Assembly (NCBI RefSeq): GCF_000520975.1
Contig: NZ_JACB01000055.1
Location: 1 to 64,000, forward strand
DNA from: Aquimarina megaterium XH134
Lineage (GTDB): Bacteria; Bacteroidota; Bacteroidia; Flavobacteriales; Flavobacteriaceae
Reading direction: 5' to 3'
Length of the DNA: 64,000 nucleotides
Positions 26,395 through 35,199 of this stretch are shown here, piece by piece. Below the pieces are notes generated by a model. The model was not told where the DNA came from and searched no databases. It saw only the letters and a program-made list of their open reading frames with translations. Numbering within the stretch: position 1 is the first letter of the stretch; every line of letters begins with the position of its first letter. The position numbers and the translations under genes are program-made.

Positions 26395-27348
26395 ATGGGG
26401 CTTTTTAAAAATATATTTTCTTCAGAAAAAAAAGAAACACTAGATAAAGGATTAGAGAAATCCAAAACCAACTTTTTTTCTAAATTAAGTAAAGCGGTAG
26501 CTGGTAAATCTAAAGTAGACGATGATGTTTTAGATGACCTGGAAGAAATATTGGTTACAAGTGATGTAGGAGTTAAGACTACCATTAAGATTATCGAGCG
26601 TATAGAAAACAGGGTAGCACGGGATAAATATCTTGGAACCGATGAGTTAAATCAAATTCTGCGTGAAGAAATTGCTGGTTTACTTTCTGAAACTAATGTC
26701 GGAGAGGCTACAGACTTTGAAATTCCAAAGGATAAAAAACCTTATGTGATGATGGTGGTTGGAGTAAATGGAGTAGGAAAAACCACTACTATCGGAAAAT
26801 TAGCCTATCAATTAAAGAAAAAAGGGCTAAAAGTGGTATTGGGGGCAGCAGATACATTTAGGGCTGCAGCAATCGATCAATTGCAAGTATGGGCAGATCG
26901 CGTAGATATTCCAATCATAAAACAAGATATGGGGAGTGATCCGGCTTCGGTGGCTTTTGATACCTTACAATCTGGTGTAAACCAAGATGCAGATGTTATC
27001 ATTATAGATACAGCAGGTAGGTTACATAATAAAGTTAATTTGATGAATGAGTTAACCAAAGTGAAACGAGTGATGCAAAAAGTTATAGATGATGCTCCTC
27101 ATGATGTATTATTGGTTTTAGATGGTTCTACAGGTCAGAACGCTTTTGAACAGGCAAAACAATTTACAGCAGCTACAGAAGTTACTTCGTTGGCCGTAAC
27201 CAAACTCGATGGAACTGCAAAAGGCGGGGTTGTAATAGGGATAAGTGATCAATTTAAGATTCCGGTAAAATATATAGGCGTAGGAGAAGGAATAGAAGAT
27301 CTTCAGGTATTCAATAAGTATGAATTTGTAGATTCTTTCTTCAAATAA
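26395..27348 (+). CDS. ftsY: Signal recognition particle receptor FtsY
   Basis: 317 aa, the NG domain only with a short charged N-terminus. G domain motifs: GVNGVGKTTTIGKL (P-loop, about residue 122), DTFRAAAIDQL, DTAGR, TKLDGTAKGG. FtsY binds SRP54 and hands ribosome-nascent chains to SecYEG. The long acidic A domain of E. coli FtsY is absent, as in many Bacteroidota. A terminator follows. Confidence 0.96.
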   Translation: MGLFKNIFSSEKKETLDKGLEKSKTNFFSKLSKAVAGKSKVDDDVLDDLEEILVTSDVGVKTTIKIIERIENRVARDKYLGTDELNQILREEIAGLLSETNVGEATDFEIPKDKKPYVMMVVGVNGVGKTTTIGKLAYQLKKKGLKVVLGAADTFRAAAIDQLQVWADRVDIPIIKQDMGSDPASVAFDTLQSGVNQDADVIIIDTAGRLHNKVNLMNELTKVKRVMQKVIDDAPHDVLLVLDGSTGQNAFEQAKQFTAATEVTSLAVTKLDGTAKGGVVIGISDQFKIPVKYIGVGEGIEDLQVFNKYEFVDSFFK

Positions 27349-27370
27349 TATTTGTTACAAAATAGTTAAA

Positions 27371-27405
27371 AAAGGCGATGAGAAGTATTCTCACCGCCTT
27401 TTTTT
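27371..27405 (+). terminator. Terminator of ftsY
   Basis: A 14-bp stem with one mismatch (AAAGGCGATGAGAA / TTCTCACCGCCTTT), 3-nt loop and T run, about 20 bp after the ftsY stop codon. Confidence 0.8.
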
Positions 27406-27528
27406 ATATTTTAAAGAATTATAGTATCATAAAAAATATACTCTGATATGTTATTTAAAATAATACCAGGTATGAATTGATATGATCGCATAGTCTCAAA
27501 TAAAATAATCTTTACACAACATATCGCA

Positions 27529-29202
27529 ATGAGAAAGATAGTATTTGTCTTAGTTTCGGTTTTTATGCTTATCTCTTGTAAGAAGCAAGAAAAAACAGAA
27601 ACACAACAAGAAAAAGAATCTAGGGTAGTTTGGCAACCATATGATGAAGCTGCAGATTTGGCAGCTACAGAAATGTTAGAGCAAACAAGGATGCATTTAA
27701 AACTAATAAATTCTAAAGCACTGGATAAAAATGATATCTGGAAAACTTTAGAGCCTGAGTTGGATTTCTTTTCTGAAGAAAAATATGATGATTTAAAAAA
27801 GTATATTCTCGAAAAAGATATTCCGACCATTCAACAACAAATAAAAGATGGTAAACTTACCTATGAAGAGTTAACGCTTTTTTATATCTATCGTATCAGA
27901 AAGTACGAAAGTGATAATGCTTTATCTTTAAATTCGGTGATCTCACTCAATCCAAAAGTAGTTGAACAAGCTAGAAATTTGGATAAAATAGATAAAAAAA
28001 ATATTGATGTCAATTCTATTTTCGGAATGCCAATTTTGTTAAAAGATAATATTGGAACAAAAGATATGGTAACTACAGCAGGAGCCGTAGCGTTTCAAAA
28101 TAACAATGGTAAAAGCGCATTTATTACAGAAAGATTGTTAAATAAAAATGCATTAATTCTGGGTAAGGCTAATTTGAGTGAATGGGCATATTTTTTATGT
28201 TCGGGGTGCCCTGTTGGATATAGTGCTATAGGAGGGCAAACACTTAATCCTTATGGGAGAATGGTTTTTGAGACTGGTGGTTCGAGTTCTGGTAGCGGAG
28301 TAGCTGTAGCAGCTAATTTTTGTGTTGCTGCAATAGGAACAGAGACCAGTGGATCTATTTTGTCGCCATCTAGTCAAAATTCTGTTGTAGGTTTAAAACC
28401 AACTATAGGAGTATTAAGCAGAACAGGAATAGTACCTATTTCGAGTACATTAGATACCCCAGGACCTATGACTAAGAGTGTGATCGATAATGCTATTGTA
28501 CTTAATGCTATTACAGGTAAAGATGACAATGATGTTGCCTCTAGAGCTGTTAATATAAATTTTGTGAATTCAATAAAAGAAAGTTCTCTAAAAGAGAAAC
28601 GTTTTGGAGTAATTAAAGAATTTTTAGAAGATTCTATCTATAAAACAGCCATAGAAAAAATAAAGAAAGCAGGAGGAGAGATTATTGAAATTGAACCAAA
28701 ACAAGTACAATTACCAGGTTTTTTAAGCATTTTAAATATAGATATGAAAAATGATCTTCCTGCATATATAAGTACTCAGGCAGGGAGTGATGTTACTATT
28801 AAAAATATAAAAGATGCCATTGTATTTAATCAACAGGACTCAATAAACCGAATTCCTTATGGGCAACAATTATTTAAAGGTATCCTTAACGATAGTACTA
28901 CTACTGAAGAATTAGATAACATAAAAGAAAACCTAAAAATGGTTGCACGAAATTATTTTGATACCCATATTGATACTCATCAACTAGATGCGGTACTATC
29001 TATAAATAATTATCATGCAGGTTATGCTGCTGTGGCCAAATATCCAGCGCTTACTGTTCCTATGGGATATACAAGTAAAGGTGAACCAAAAGGACTTACA
29101 TTTATTGCTAAACCTTTTTCTGAAGCTTCGCTATTACAATTGGGTGGTGCATACGAGCAAGCTACAAAAGAAAGAAAAGAGCCTGCTAATTATGTAGATT
29201 GA
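27529..29202 (+). CDS. Amidase-signature lipoprotein
   Basis: 557 aa. A lipoprotein signal ends FMLISC (Cys17). The amidase-signature motif is seen: catalytic Lys in MPILLKDNIG, and the Ser-cis-Ser region ETGGSSSGSGVAVAANF followed by GTETSGSILSPSS. It hydrolyses an amide bond of an unknown substrate, probably at the cell envelope. The C-terminal part (TVPMGYTSKGEPKGLTFIAK) is family-like. It lies 180 bp after ftsY and its end is covered by a long hairpin shared with the next, convergent gene. Confidence 0.88.
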   Translation: MRKIVFVLVSVFMLISCKKQEKTETQQEKESRVVWQPYDEAADLAATEMLEQTRMHLKLINSKALDKNDIWKTLEPELDFFSEEKYDDLKKYILEKDIPTIQQQIKDGKLTYEELTLFYIYRIRKYESDNALSLNSVISLNPKVVEQARNLDKIDKKNIDVNSIFGMPILLKDNIGTKDMVTTAGAVAFQNNNGKSAFITERLLNKNALILGKANLSEWAYFLCSGCPVGYSAIGGQTLNPYGRMVFETGGSSSGSGVAVAANFCVAAIGTETSGSILSPSSQNSVVGLKPTIGVLSRTGIVPISSTLDTPGPMTKSVIDNAIVLNAITGKDDNDVASRAVNINFVNSIKESSLKEKRFGVIKEFLEDSIYKTAIEKIKKAGGEIIEIEPKQVQLPGFLSILNIDMKNDLPAYISTQAGSDVTIKNIKDAIVFNQQDSINRIPYGQQLFKGILNDSTTTEELDNIKENLKMVARNYFDTHIDTHQLDAVLSINNYHAGYAAVAKYPALTVPMGYTSKGEPKGLTFIAKPFSEASLLQLGGAYEQATKERKEPANYVD

Positions 29203-29226
29203 ATGATGTTAAATTGCTAAATAGAG

Positions 29227-29286
29227 TTACCTGAAAAGTTGTCAAATCTAAACTGTAGATATAAAAAAAAACAACTTTTCAGGTAA
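29227..29286. terminator. Long-arm hairpin between convergent genes
   Basis: A 15-bp perfect inverted repeat (TTACCTGAAAAGTTG / CAACTTTTCAGGTAA) spans a 30-nt AT-rich loop. It ends 8 bp before the convergent repeat-lipoprotein stop. The loop is too long for a standard intrinsic terminator, though an A/T run lies inside it, so a terminator role is plausible but not certain. Confidence 0.5.
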
Positions 29287-29294
29287 TGGAGTTA

Positions 29295-30518
29295 TTACTT
29301 ATATCTTATTAACCAGGAAGAAGGAGAGGCAGAAATACGTTTCCAACCAGGAGGAATTACAGAATTAGGCATAATAGTTAATAAATCTCCGGGTTTAGCC
29401 CCTTTTGCACATACAATGTACCAGTTTAGCATAGGTGTACGACCAGTAAATACCCAACCATAAGGTATTACTGAATTAGCAACAATTTCTACTTTTCCTC
29501 TAAAAGGAGCCTTGTTTGTACATTTGATTATCCAGTATCCATGAATGACTTTGGATAATACCCAGCCTTTTGGGATGGTCGAGTTACGTACAACTTTTAC
29601 TGAAGCGTTAAATGCTGCATTTGTTATACATGTAATTATCCAGCGACTATTATTGGCACTTGATAATACCCAGTCTTTAGGTATAGTAGAATTAGGAATG
29701 ATTTCTAATTCTTTACCAATGGTAGCCTTTTTTGTACATGCTATTAACCACGTGCTGCCCACATTGCGTTTTAATACCCAACCCGCTGGTATAACAGAAT
29801 TAGGAATAATTCTAAGTTCATGTCCATACCTTGAATTCCCTCCGGCACATTTTATTTTCCAACTACTACCTGTTGTATGTATTAATACCCAATCTTTTGG
29901 TATTGTAGAGTTAGGAATGATATCTAATTTATCACTATAAGATGCACCACTTGTACAGGTAATTTTCCAAATACTACCCACTGTACGTGTTAGTACCCAA
30001 TCTTTAGGTATTGTAGAATTAGGAATGATTTCTAATTGTGATTTGTATAAAGCTTTATTTACACAAGTAATTTCCCATACATTAGGACGAGTTCCGGTTA
30101 ATACCCAATCTGCTGGTATTACAGAATTAGATACAATATTTAGTTTTGTTTTATACCGACCTTTTATAACACATTTAATTTCCCAATATCTATCATTATC
30201 TGTAATTAATACCCATCCCGAGGGGATTACAGACTTGGGAACAATATCTATTTCTGCTCCATAAGGAGCTCCTGTGGTACATTTAATTTTCCAGGTACTA
30301 CCAGTAGAGCTTATTAAAACCCAGCCTTTAGGGATGGTTTGATTATGATTAATATATCGTGTTTGACCATAACAATTAGGAGCTTTCTGGTCGAATGCAT
30401 CTATTGGTTTTGTGTTTTCAATAGATTCAATGTTTTCATTTGTTTCCGGTTTTTCGCAGCTACCTATAAAGGTGGCTAGTAGTACAACAGAAATTGTTTT
30501 AAGAATTGTTTTTTTCAT
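29295..30518 (-). CDS. Lipoprotein built of ten ~36-residue Trp/Cys repeats, unknown function
   Basis: 407 aa with a lipobox (ATFIGSC, Cys21), a short Asn/Glu-rich spacer, and then ten tandem repeats from about residue 54 to the end. The core is NSxIPxxWVL, then about seven variable residues, SxWxIxC, and a variable stretch ending in a hydrophobic xI. Each copy has two conserved Trp and one Cys (copy 10 has no Cys). The last copy is truncated at the C-terminus. I do not recognise the family. A surface beta-solenoid or beta-propeller-like fold is conceivable, with Cys possibly pairing between repeats (inference). Neighbours are an amidase and a serine hydrolase lipoprotein. Confidence 0.75.
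   Translation of the reverse strand: MKKTILKTISVVLLATFIGSCEKPETNENIESIENTKPIDAFDQKAPNCYGQTRYINHNQTIPKGWVLISSTGSTWKIKCTTGAPYGAEIDIVPKSVIPSGWVLITDNDRYWEIKCVIKGRYKTKLNIVSNSVIPADWVLTGTRPNVWEITCVNKALYKSQLEIIPNSTIPKDWVLTRTVGSIWKITCTSGASYSDKLDIIPNSTIPKDWVLIHTTGSSWKIKCAGGNSRYGHELRIIPNSVIPAGWVLKRNVGSTWLIACTKKATIGKELEIIPNSTIPKDWVLSSANNSRWIITCITNAAFNASVKVVRNSTIPKGWVLSKVIHGYWIIKCTNKAPFRGKVEIVANSVIPYGWVFTGRTPMLNWYIVCAKGAKPGDLLTIMPNSVIPPGWKRISASPSSWLIRYK
29298..30359 (-). repeat. Ten-copy intragenic tandem repeat (~108 bp unit)
   Basis: The repeats in the lipoprotein gene keep similarity at DNA level: the 43 bp at about 29669-29711 and 29995-30037 differ at only two positions, and 29887 onward is close too. 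Units are about 108 bp with small size differences, giving 36-37 residues. The near-identity of some units suggests recent duplication or gene conversion. Confidence 0.7.
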
Positions 30519-30685
30519 GATTTGTTTTGTGAATTTAATATGTGGTTAATAATTAAAGTCGAAAATTAAATCATGAAAATCGTTTTACTCCCCCTGTTTT
30601 CCGGGAAATGAAAAATGTGATTAAGACTATGGGTATATGAAGTGTGTTATATTGAAAATAGAGTTATAGGTTATGGATACGTTTT

Positions 30686-31789
30686 TTAATTAATTAGTAG
30701 ATTAATTTTCCCCCATAATTCATTATCAAATCCAGAAGGTCCTAATAATGAATCTCCCGTATCATCACCCATTCTTATGATCACCAGATTTTGACTAGGA
30801 ACGATATATAGTTTTTGATCGTTTTTACCCAGACCTGCTACAAGATCTTCTGGAGCATTGGGGATTAATGACCCAATGAATTCATTTTCAGATCCAGGAA
30901 TCCTATAGCTTGATTTTCCATTTAACCACCATAAATAACCATAGGATTGATTTAACGTCTGGGAAGTAGAGGTCATTTGTGTAAAGTAGTTTTGATCCTT
31001 AAGAATTTCTGTAGTATCCCAAGTCCCTTTATTTAAGTTTAGCAAACCAAAACGAGACATACTTCTGGCTGTGCTGTAATATATATTTACATAACCAAGA
31101 GTAACCCATGTACCATTCATTCCTATTTTGTTTTTAATTTTGGAATCAAAATAAGTGCTATACTCCTGATGAGTAACTCCCGAAATGATATCCCTTAGTA
31201 TCGTATATGAAGCATTGTGATAATACCAAAACTTACCAGGATCATTAAGATAGGTAAAGCAGGCGGCATCAGTACAGTTCTGATTCAAAACATTATAATC
31301 TAAACCTGTTGTCATAGTTAAATGATTTCTAACTATTATTGCATTTTCTTGTTCTGTAGTAATATTAGCCCACCCTGTTCCCAAATACATGGCCGAAATG
31401 TCATTGATATTTAGTAAATTCTCTTGTTGGGCTATTCCGACTGTAAATGCGGTTAAAGTTTTTCCTGCCGAATACCAGGGATTATGATCAGAAACTGTTC
31501 CTCCATTAAAATATTTCTCAATAACGATTTTTCCATTTTTAAGAATGATAAACGCTTTAGTGTTTTTTGCTTCAAGGAAGTCATATAGTGGCTGCTCATT
31601 ATTGATATTCCACCCTAATTCTTGAGCAGATATAGTCTCCCAGGTATCTGAATCTATAGGCGGAAAATATAAGGTGTTAGAATCGATATTAATCGTTCCA
31701 TTATCTATTGTTTCTATAGACTCATTATCAGAACAAGATAGAGTAAAGCACAATATCGAAACCAGAAATGGTATAGATTTCGCTTTCAT
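30686..31789 (-). CDS. Serine hydrolase of the beta-lactamase/class C fold, lipoprotein
   Basis: 367 aa. A lipoprotein signal (CFTLSC, Cys19) is followed by a hydrolase domain: catalytic SxxK as YSAGKTLTAF (about residue 125-134) and a tyrosine motif YHN in FWYYHNASYTIL. It resembles penicillin-binding-protein-like esterases and class C beta-lactamases, with no evidence of antibiotic activity. The enzyme probably acts in the periplasm or at the surface on an ester or peptide substrate. It is divergent from rimO and its promoter likely lies in the 150 bp between. Confidence 0.85.
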   Translation of the reverse strand: MKAKSIPFLVSILCFTLSCSDNESIETIDNGTINIDSNTLYFPPIDSDTWETISAQELGWNINNEQPLYDFLEAKNTKAFIILKNGKIVIEKYFNGGTVSDHNPWYSAGKTLTAFTVGIAQQENLLNINDISAMYLGTGWANITTEQENAIIVRNHLTMTTGLDYNVLNQNCTDAACFTYLNDPGKFWYYHNASYTILRDIISGVTHQEYSTYFDSKIKNKIGMNGTWVTLGYVNIYYSTARSMSRFGLLNLNKGTWDTTEILKDQNYFTQMTSTSQTLNQSYGYLWWLNGKSSYRIPGSENEFIGSLIPNAPEDLVAGLGKNDQKLYIVPSQNLVIIRMGDDTGDSLLGPSGFDNELWGKINLLIN

Positions 31790-31912
31790 AGGTTGGGTTT
31801 TGTAGACTTGGACTCTACAATATACAAAAGGTTTAATTGGTATTTTGTGAGATAATCTGGATTATACTGATATAGTTATTGAATTTATACCGTATACTTT
31901 GGTTAATCCTTG

Positions 31913-31920
31913 TATCTTTG
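31913..31920 (+). promoter_or_regulatory. Bacteroidota -7 promoter element for rimO
   Basis: TATCTTTG matches TAnnTTTG exactly and lies 20 nt before the ATG at 31941. It also shows that a TTG at 31899, in frame with rimO, lies upstream of the promoter element and is not the true start. Confidence 0.55.
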
Positions 31921-31940
31921 CACACCTTTATCCGGAAGAT

Positions 31941-33242
31941 ATGAGAACAAAGACATTAAAGAAGAACAAAATCAATGTAGTTACACTAGGATGTAGTAAA
32001 AATGTATATGATAGTGAGGTGTTAATGGGGCAACTGCGTGCTAATAATAAAGAAGTTGTTCATGAAGAGGAAGGAAATATTGTTGTCATTAATACGTGTG
32101 GTTTTATTGCTAATGCTAAAGAAGAGTCTGTAAATACTATTTTAGAGTATGTACAGAAAAAAGAAGAAGGAGTAGTAGATAAGGTTTTTGTTACAGGTTG
32201 TTTATCAGAACGATATAAACCGGATTTGGAAGAAGAAATTCCTGACGTAGACCAATATTTTGGTACTACAGAACTTCCTGGTTTATTAAAGGTTTTGGGA
32301 GCCGATTATAAACACGAATTGATTGGAGAACGACTCACTACAACTCCAAAGAATTATGCATACCTCAAAATTGCAGAAGGATGTGACCGTCCTTGCTCTT
32401 TTTGTGCAATACCTTTGATGAGAGGTACTCATAAATCTACACCTATTGAAGAATTAGTGATAGAAGCAGAAAAATTAGCTGCAAATGGAGTAAAAGAATT
32501 GGTTCTGATCGCACAGGATTTAACCTATTATGGATTAGATCTTTATAAAGAAAGAAAATTAGCTGATTTACTAAGAGCATTAGTAAAGGTTGACGGAATA
32601 GAATGGATACGTTTACATTATGCGTTTCCGACTGGGTTTCCTATGGAAGTACTTAAAGTAATGAAAGAAGAACCAAAAGTGTGTAATTATATCGATATAC
32701 CATTACAGCATATTTCTGACCCGATACTAAAATCGATGCGACGAGGAACTACCAAAGCAAAAACAACAAAACTTCTCGAAGAGTTTAGAGAAGCCGTTCC
32801 AGAAATGGCTATTCGTACCACACTTATTGTTGGATATCCAGGAGAAACGCAGGAAGATTTTGAAACCTTAAGAGCTTGGGTAAAAGAAATGCGTTTTGAA
32901 CGTTTGGGATGCTTCACATATTCTCATGAAGAAAACACTCATGCTTTTAATCTAGAAGATGATGTGCCAGAAGAAATAAAAATAGAAAGAGCTAACGAGA
33001 TTATGGAGATTCAATCACAAATCTCATGGGAGCTAAACCAACAAAAAATTGGGCAAGAATTTAAAATAATTGTGGATCGTAAAGAAGGAAATTATTTTGT
33101 AGGTCGTACCGAGTTTGACTCTCCAGATGTAGATAATGAAGTACTTATTGATGCTTCTAAGTATTACCTTAAAACAGGTGATTTTACAACAGTAAAAATA
33201 AACGAAGCTGAAGATTTTGATTTATATGGTGAAGTGATTTAA
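31941..33242 (+). CDS. rimO: Ribosomal protein uS12 methylthiotransferase RimO
   Basis: 433 aa. RimO is a radical-SAM enzyme that adds a methylthio group to an Asp of ribosomal protein S12. UPF0004 N-terminal domain (VTLGCSKNVYDSE), radical SAM cluster CDRPCSFCAIP (CxxxCxxC), and a C-terminal TRAM domain. The ATG at 31941 gives the usual MRTK start. It was likely linked to ftsY in ancestral order, now split by accessory genes (inference). Its last four bases overlap the end of the convergent gene at 33239. Confidence 0.95.
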   Translation: MRTKTLKKNKINVVTLGCSKNVYDSEVLMGQLRANNKEVVHEEEGNIVVINTCGFIANAKEESVNTILEYVQKKEEGVVDKVFVTGCLSERYKPDLEEEIPDVDQYFGTTELPGLLKVLGADYKHELIGERLTTTPKNYAYLKIAEGCDRPCSFCAIPLMRGTHKSTPIEELVIEAEKLAANGVKELVLIAQDLTYYGLDLYKERKLADLLRALVKVDGIEWIRLHYAFPTGFPMEVLKVMKEEPKVCNYIDIPLQHISDPILKSMRRGTTKAKTTKLLEEFREAVPEMAIRTTLIVGYPGETQEDFETLRAWVKEMRFERLGCFTYSHEENTHAFNLEDDVPEEIKIERANEIMEIQSQISWELNQQKIGQEFKIIVDRKEGNYFVGRTEFDSPDVDNEVLIDASKYYLKTGDFTTVKINEAEDFDLYGEVI

Positions 33243-33748
33243 TTCTTTTTTACAGGTTTATAATCACCATCAAATAGAGTTACCCAGTTTTGTCCTTTAT
33301 CTGTGCTTTGATACCAGGTTTGTCGTACCGTAGTATCGCTATTTTTTTGCCACTTAATTTTATTTAATACGACTCCCTTTTTTGTAATTACCTCATTTTG
33401 TAATATCATTTTACCTTTTTCAAGGTTACCGATAATGTGTAAGGTAAGACCACTATTATCTACCCAAAATTGTTCCCATTGATCAGTTCTGGGATTATAC
33501 TTATTTAGGCTTGTACCATGATATTTTGATGTTGTAGAATAATAGGTTTCTTTAATTACTTTATTGTCTATAATAGACTCTATTTTACTTTTTCCTACAA
33601 TAGAATCTGTATTGTGTTTATATACGTTCCATTCTCCAATCCAAAAATTAAATTCTTTGTATTTATGATCTATTGATTCTTGAGCAAAGACTTGGAAGCA
33701 CCCAAATCCAATAAAAAGAAGAAAAAGAACTCTATTTAGCATTTTCAT
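33239..33748 (-). CDS. Secreted protein with a beta-barrel-like (DUF1579-type) domain
   Basis: 169 aa if started at the Met of MKMLNRVLFL (33748); an upstream Met would add 19 charged residues. Signal peptide to about residue 23 (..CFQVFAQ). The mature part reads EFNFWIGEWNVYKHN and later LFDGDYKP, with repeated Trp residues and alternating strands, resembling DUF1579 or similar lipocalin-like proteins. The function is unknown. Its stop codon overlaps that of rimO on the opposite strand. Confidence 0.7.
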   Translation of the reverse strand: MKMLNRVLFLLFIGFGCFQVFAQESIDHKYKEFNFWIGEWNVYKHNTDSIVGKSKIESIIDNKVIKETYYSTTSKYHGTSLNKYNPRTDQWEQFWVDNSGLTLHIIGNLEKGKMILQNEVITKKGVVLNKIKWQKNSDTTVRQTWYQSTDKGQNWVTLFDGDYKPVKKN

Positions 33749-34467
33749 TTTTTTTGTATTATCTTTTAAAGATACTGTTTTGATTTTTTTTATAAAAAGA
33801 GTCATCTTAAAAGTATGTGGTTGGTTTTTTTATTCGTTTATCTTTTTCACAAAAAAATAATACTTTTTTGGAGATGAAAATTTAAGAAAAATGATCAAAG
33901 CAAAAAAGACCACCTATAAGGGTAGTCTTTTTTAAATAGATTCTTTTGTTTTTTGGCTAACTCTATACTCGTATAAAGAGAAACTATTTTTTGATCATTG
34001 TTTTAAATTCTATTTTGGGTTAAAATTTTACTCATTTAAATCGGCGGCAAATGTATCTAAAAAAATGGCAGGAAATATTAAAATTTTGCTAACGAATTAT
34101 TTGATAATTAGAAGTTTTGAAAAGAATAAATTATGGAATTTTTAATAAGAGTACAAAGAGAATTCTTAATTGCTAATACCTTATTAAAACAAGAATGATT
34201 TTATCAATTTTTAAACTATTTTATTGAAAAATTGCTAACACTGAAGTTATTCTAGTAAGATTAATAATTAACAATTAGATAACATTAACCGAGTATTTTT
34301 GGGTGTTTGTTATCGAAAAATCATCAATACCCGGTTTTTGTTGGTTATTATGTATTATTTAAAAGAGAAAGAGATGTATCTTGTTAAGAGGTAGAATTAA
34401 AAAACTAATTTAACAATATGTATTTTTTATTTAAAAATGAAGTTTTGCAAATGCATTATGGTCGAAA
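33749..34467. other. 719-bp gene-free, AT-rich stretch
   Basis: No ORF of any length with family-like sequence is seen. At 33902-33933 a hairpin (AAAAAAGACCACC / GGTAGTCTTTTTT, one mismatch) is followed by T and looks like a terminator; upstream of it lies only the promoter side of a minus-strand gene, so it may end an unrecognised small RNA transcribed on the plus strand. A second weak hairpin is at about 33959-33982. The rest is AT-rich without clear repeats. Confidence 0.4.
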
Positions 34468-35181
34468 TTAACTAGTCATCGGTACTTCCATTAGTAATAC
34501 TTTTGAATTGCTATCAGCCTTAATTTTAATGTGATCTGTTTCCCATAAACCAAATCCATCTCTTTTATGTAAGTTTTGGTTTTCTATTGTTATATCACCA
34601 TCTAGTACAAATATGTACACTCCACTTTTAGGATCTTTTAGCGTATAATTCTGTACATTCCCCATTTCTAATTCGCCTATATAAAACCAGGCATTCTGAT
34701 GTATCCATACTCCCGAATCGTCTGTGTTAGGAGAGAGAATTTGATATAGTTGATTTTGTAAGTTTTTAGAGTTCAAAGTAATTTGGTCATATCTGGGTTC
34801 GACATCTCTTTTATTAGGAACAATCCATATCTGTAGAAATTTTACATCACGATCTCTATTTTTATTATGCTCGCTATGAAATACTCCTGTACCCGCACTC
34901 ATCACTTGTATATCTCCTTGTTTTATAACCGTAGTGTTTCCCATACTGTCTTTATGCTCCAGATCACCTTCTAAAGGAATAGAAATAATTTCCATATTAT
35001 CATGTGGATGTTTTTTAAAACCCATACCTGGAGCAACTATATCATCATTAAGCACACGTAATACCCCAAAGTTCATTCTTTTTGGATCATAATAATTTGC
35101 GAAACTAAAAGAATGATGAGAATTTAACCATCCATATTCTGCTTTTCCTCTGGTATTTGATTTGTGTAGAACTGTTTTCAT
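34468..35181 (-). CDS. Pirin family protein
   Basis: 237 aa from MKTVLHKSNTRG. Bicupin fold: the N-terminal cupin has the metal ligands in FKKHPHDNMEIIS and VFHSEHN, the family signature for pirin and YhaK/YhhW-type quercetinases. FANYYDPKRMNFGVLRVLND is also typical. Activity is uncertain: pirins can be quercetin dioxygenases or regulators. It follows the methyltransferase-like gene by 18 bp on the same strand, so the two are probably co-transcribed. Confidence 0.9.
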   Translation of the reverse strand: MKTVLHKSNTRGKAEYGWLNSHHSFSFANYYDPKRMNFGVLRVLNDDIVAPGMGFKKHPHDNMEIISIPLEGDLEHKDSMGNTTVIKQGDIQVMSAGTGVFHSEHNKNRDRDVKFLQIWIVPNKRDVEPRYDQITLNSKNLQNQLYQILSPNTDDSGVWIHQNAWFYIGELEMGNVQNYTLKDPKSGVYIFVLDGDITIENQNLHKRDGFGLWETDHIKIKADSNSKVLLMEVPMTS

Positions 35182-35199
35182 AGTCATTGATATGAATTA

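Noticed and set aside
29545..30264. Two plus-strand ORFs (131 and 79 codons) with repeating sequence
   Set aside because: They are the antisense of the tandem repeats in the minus-strand lipoprotein; the repetition of the DNA causes them.
29298..30359. CRISPR-like array
   Set aside because: Units are about 108 bp, coding, imperfect, and have no short direct repeats separated by unique spacers.
31899..31940. Upstream TTG start for rimO
   Set aside because: It lies before the promoter -7 element (31913-31920), and the ATG at 31941 gives the usual RimO start.
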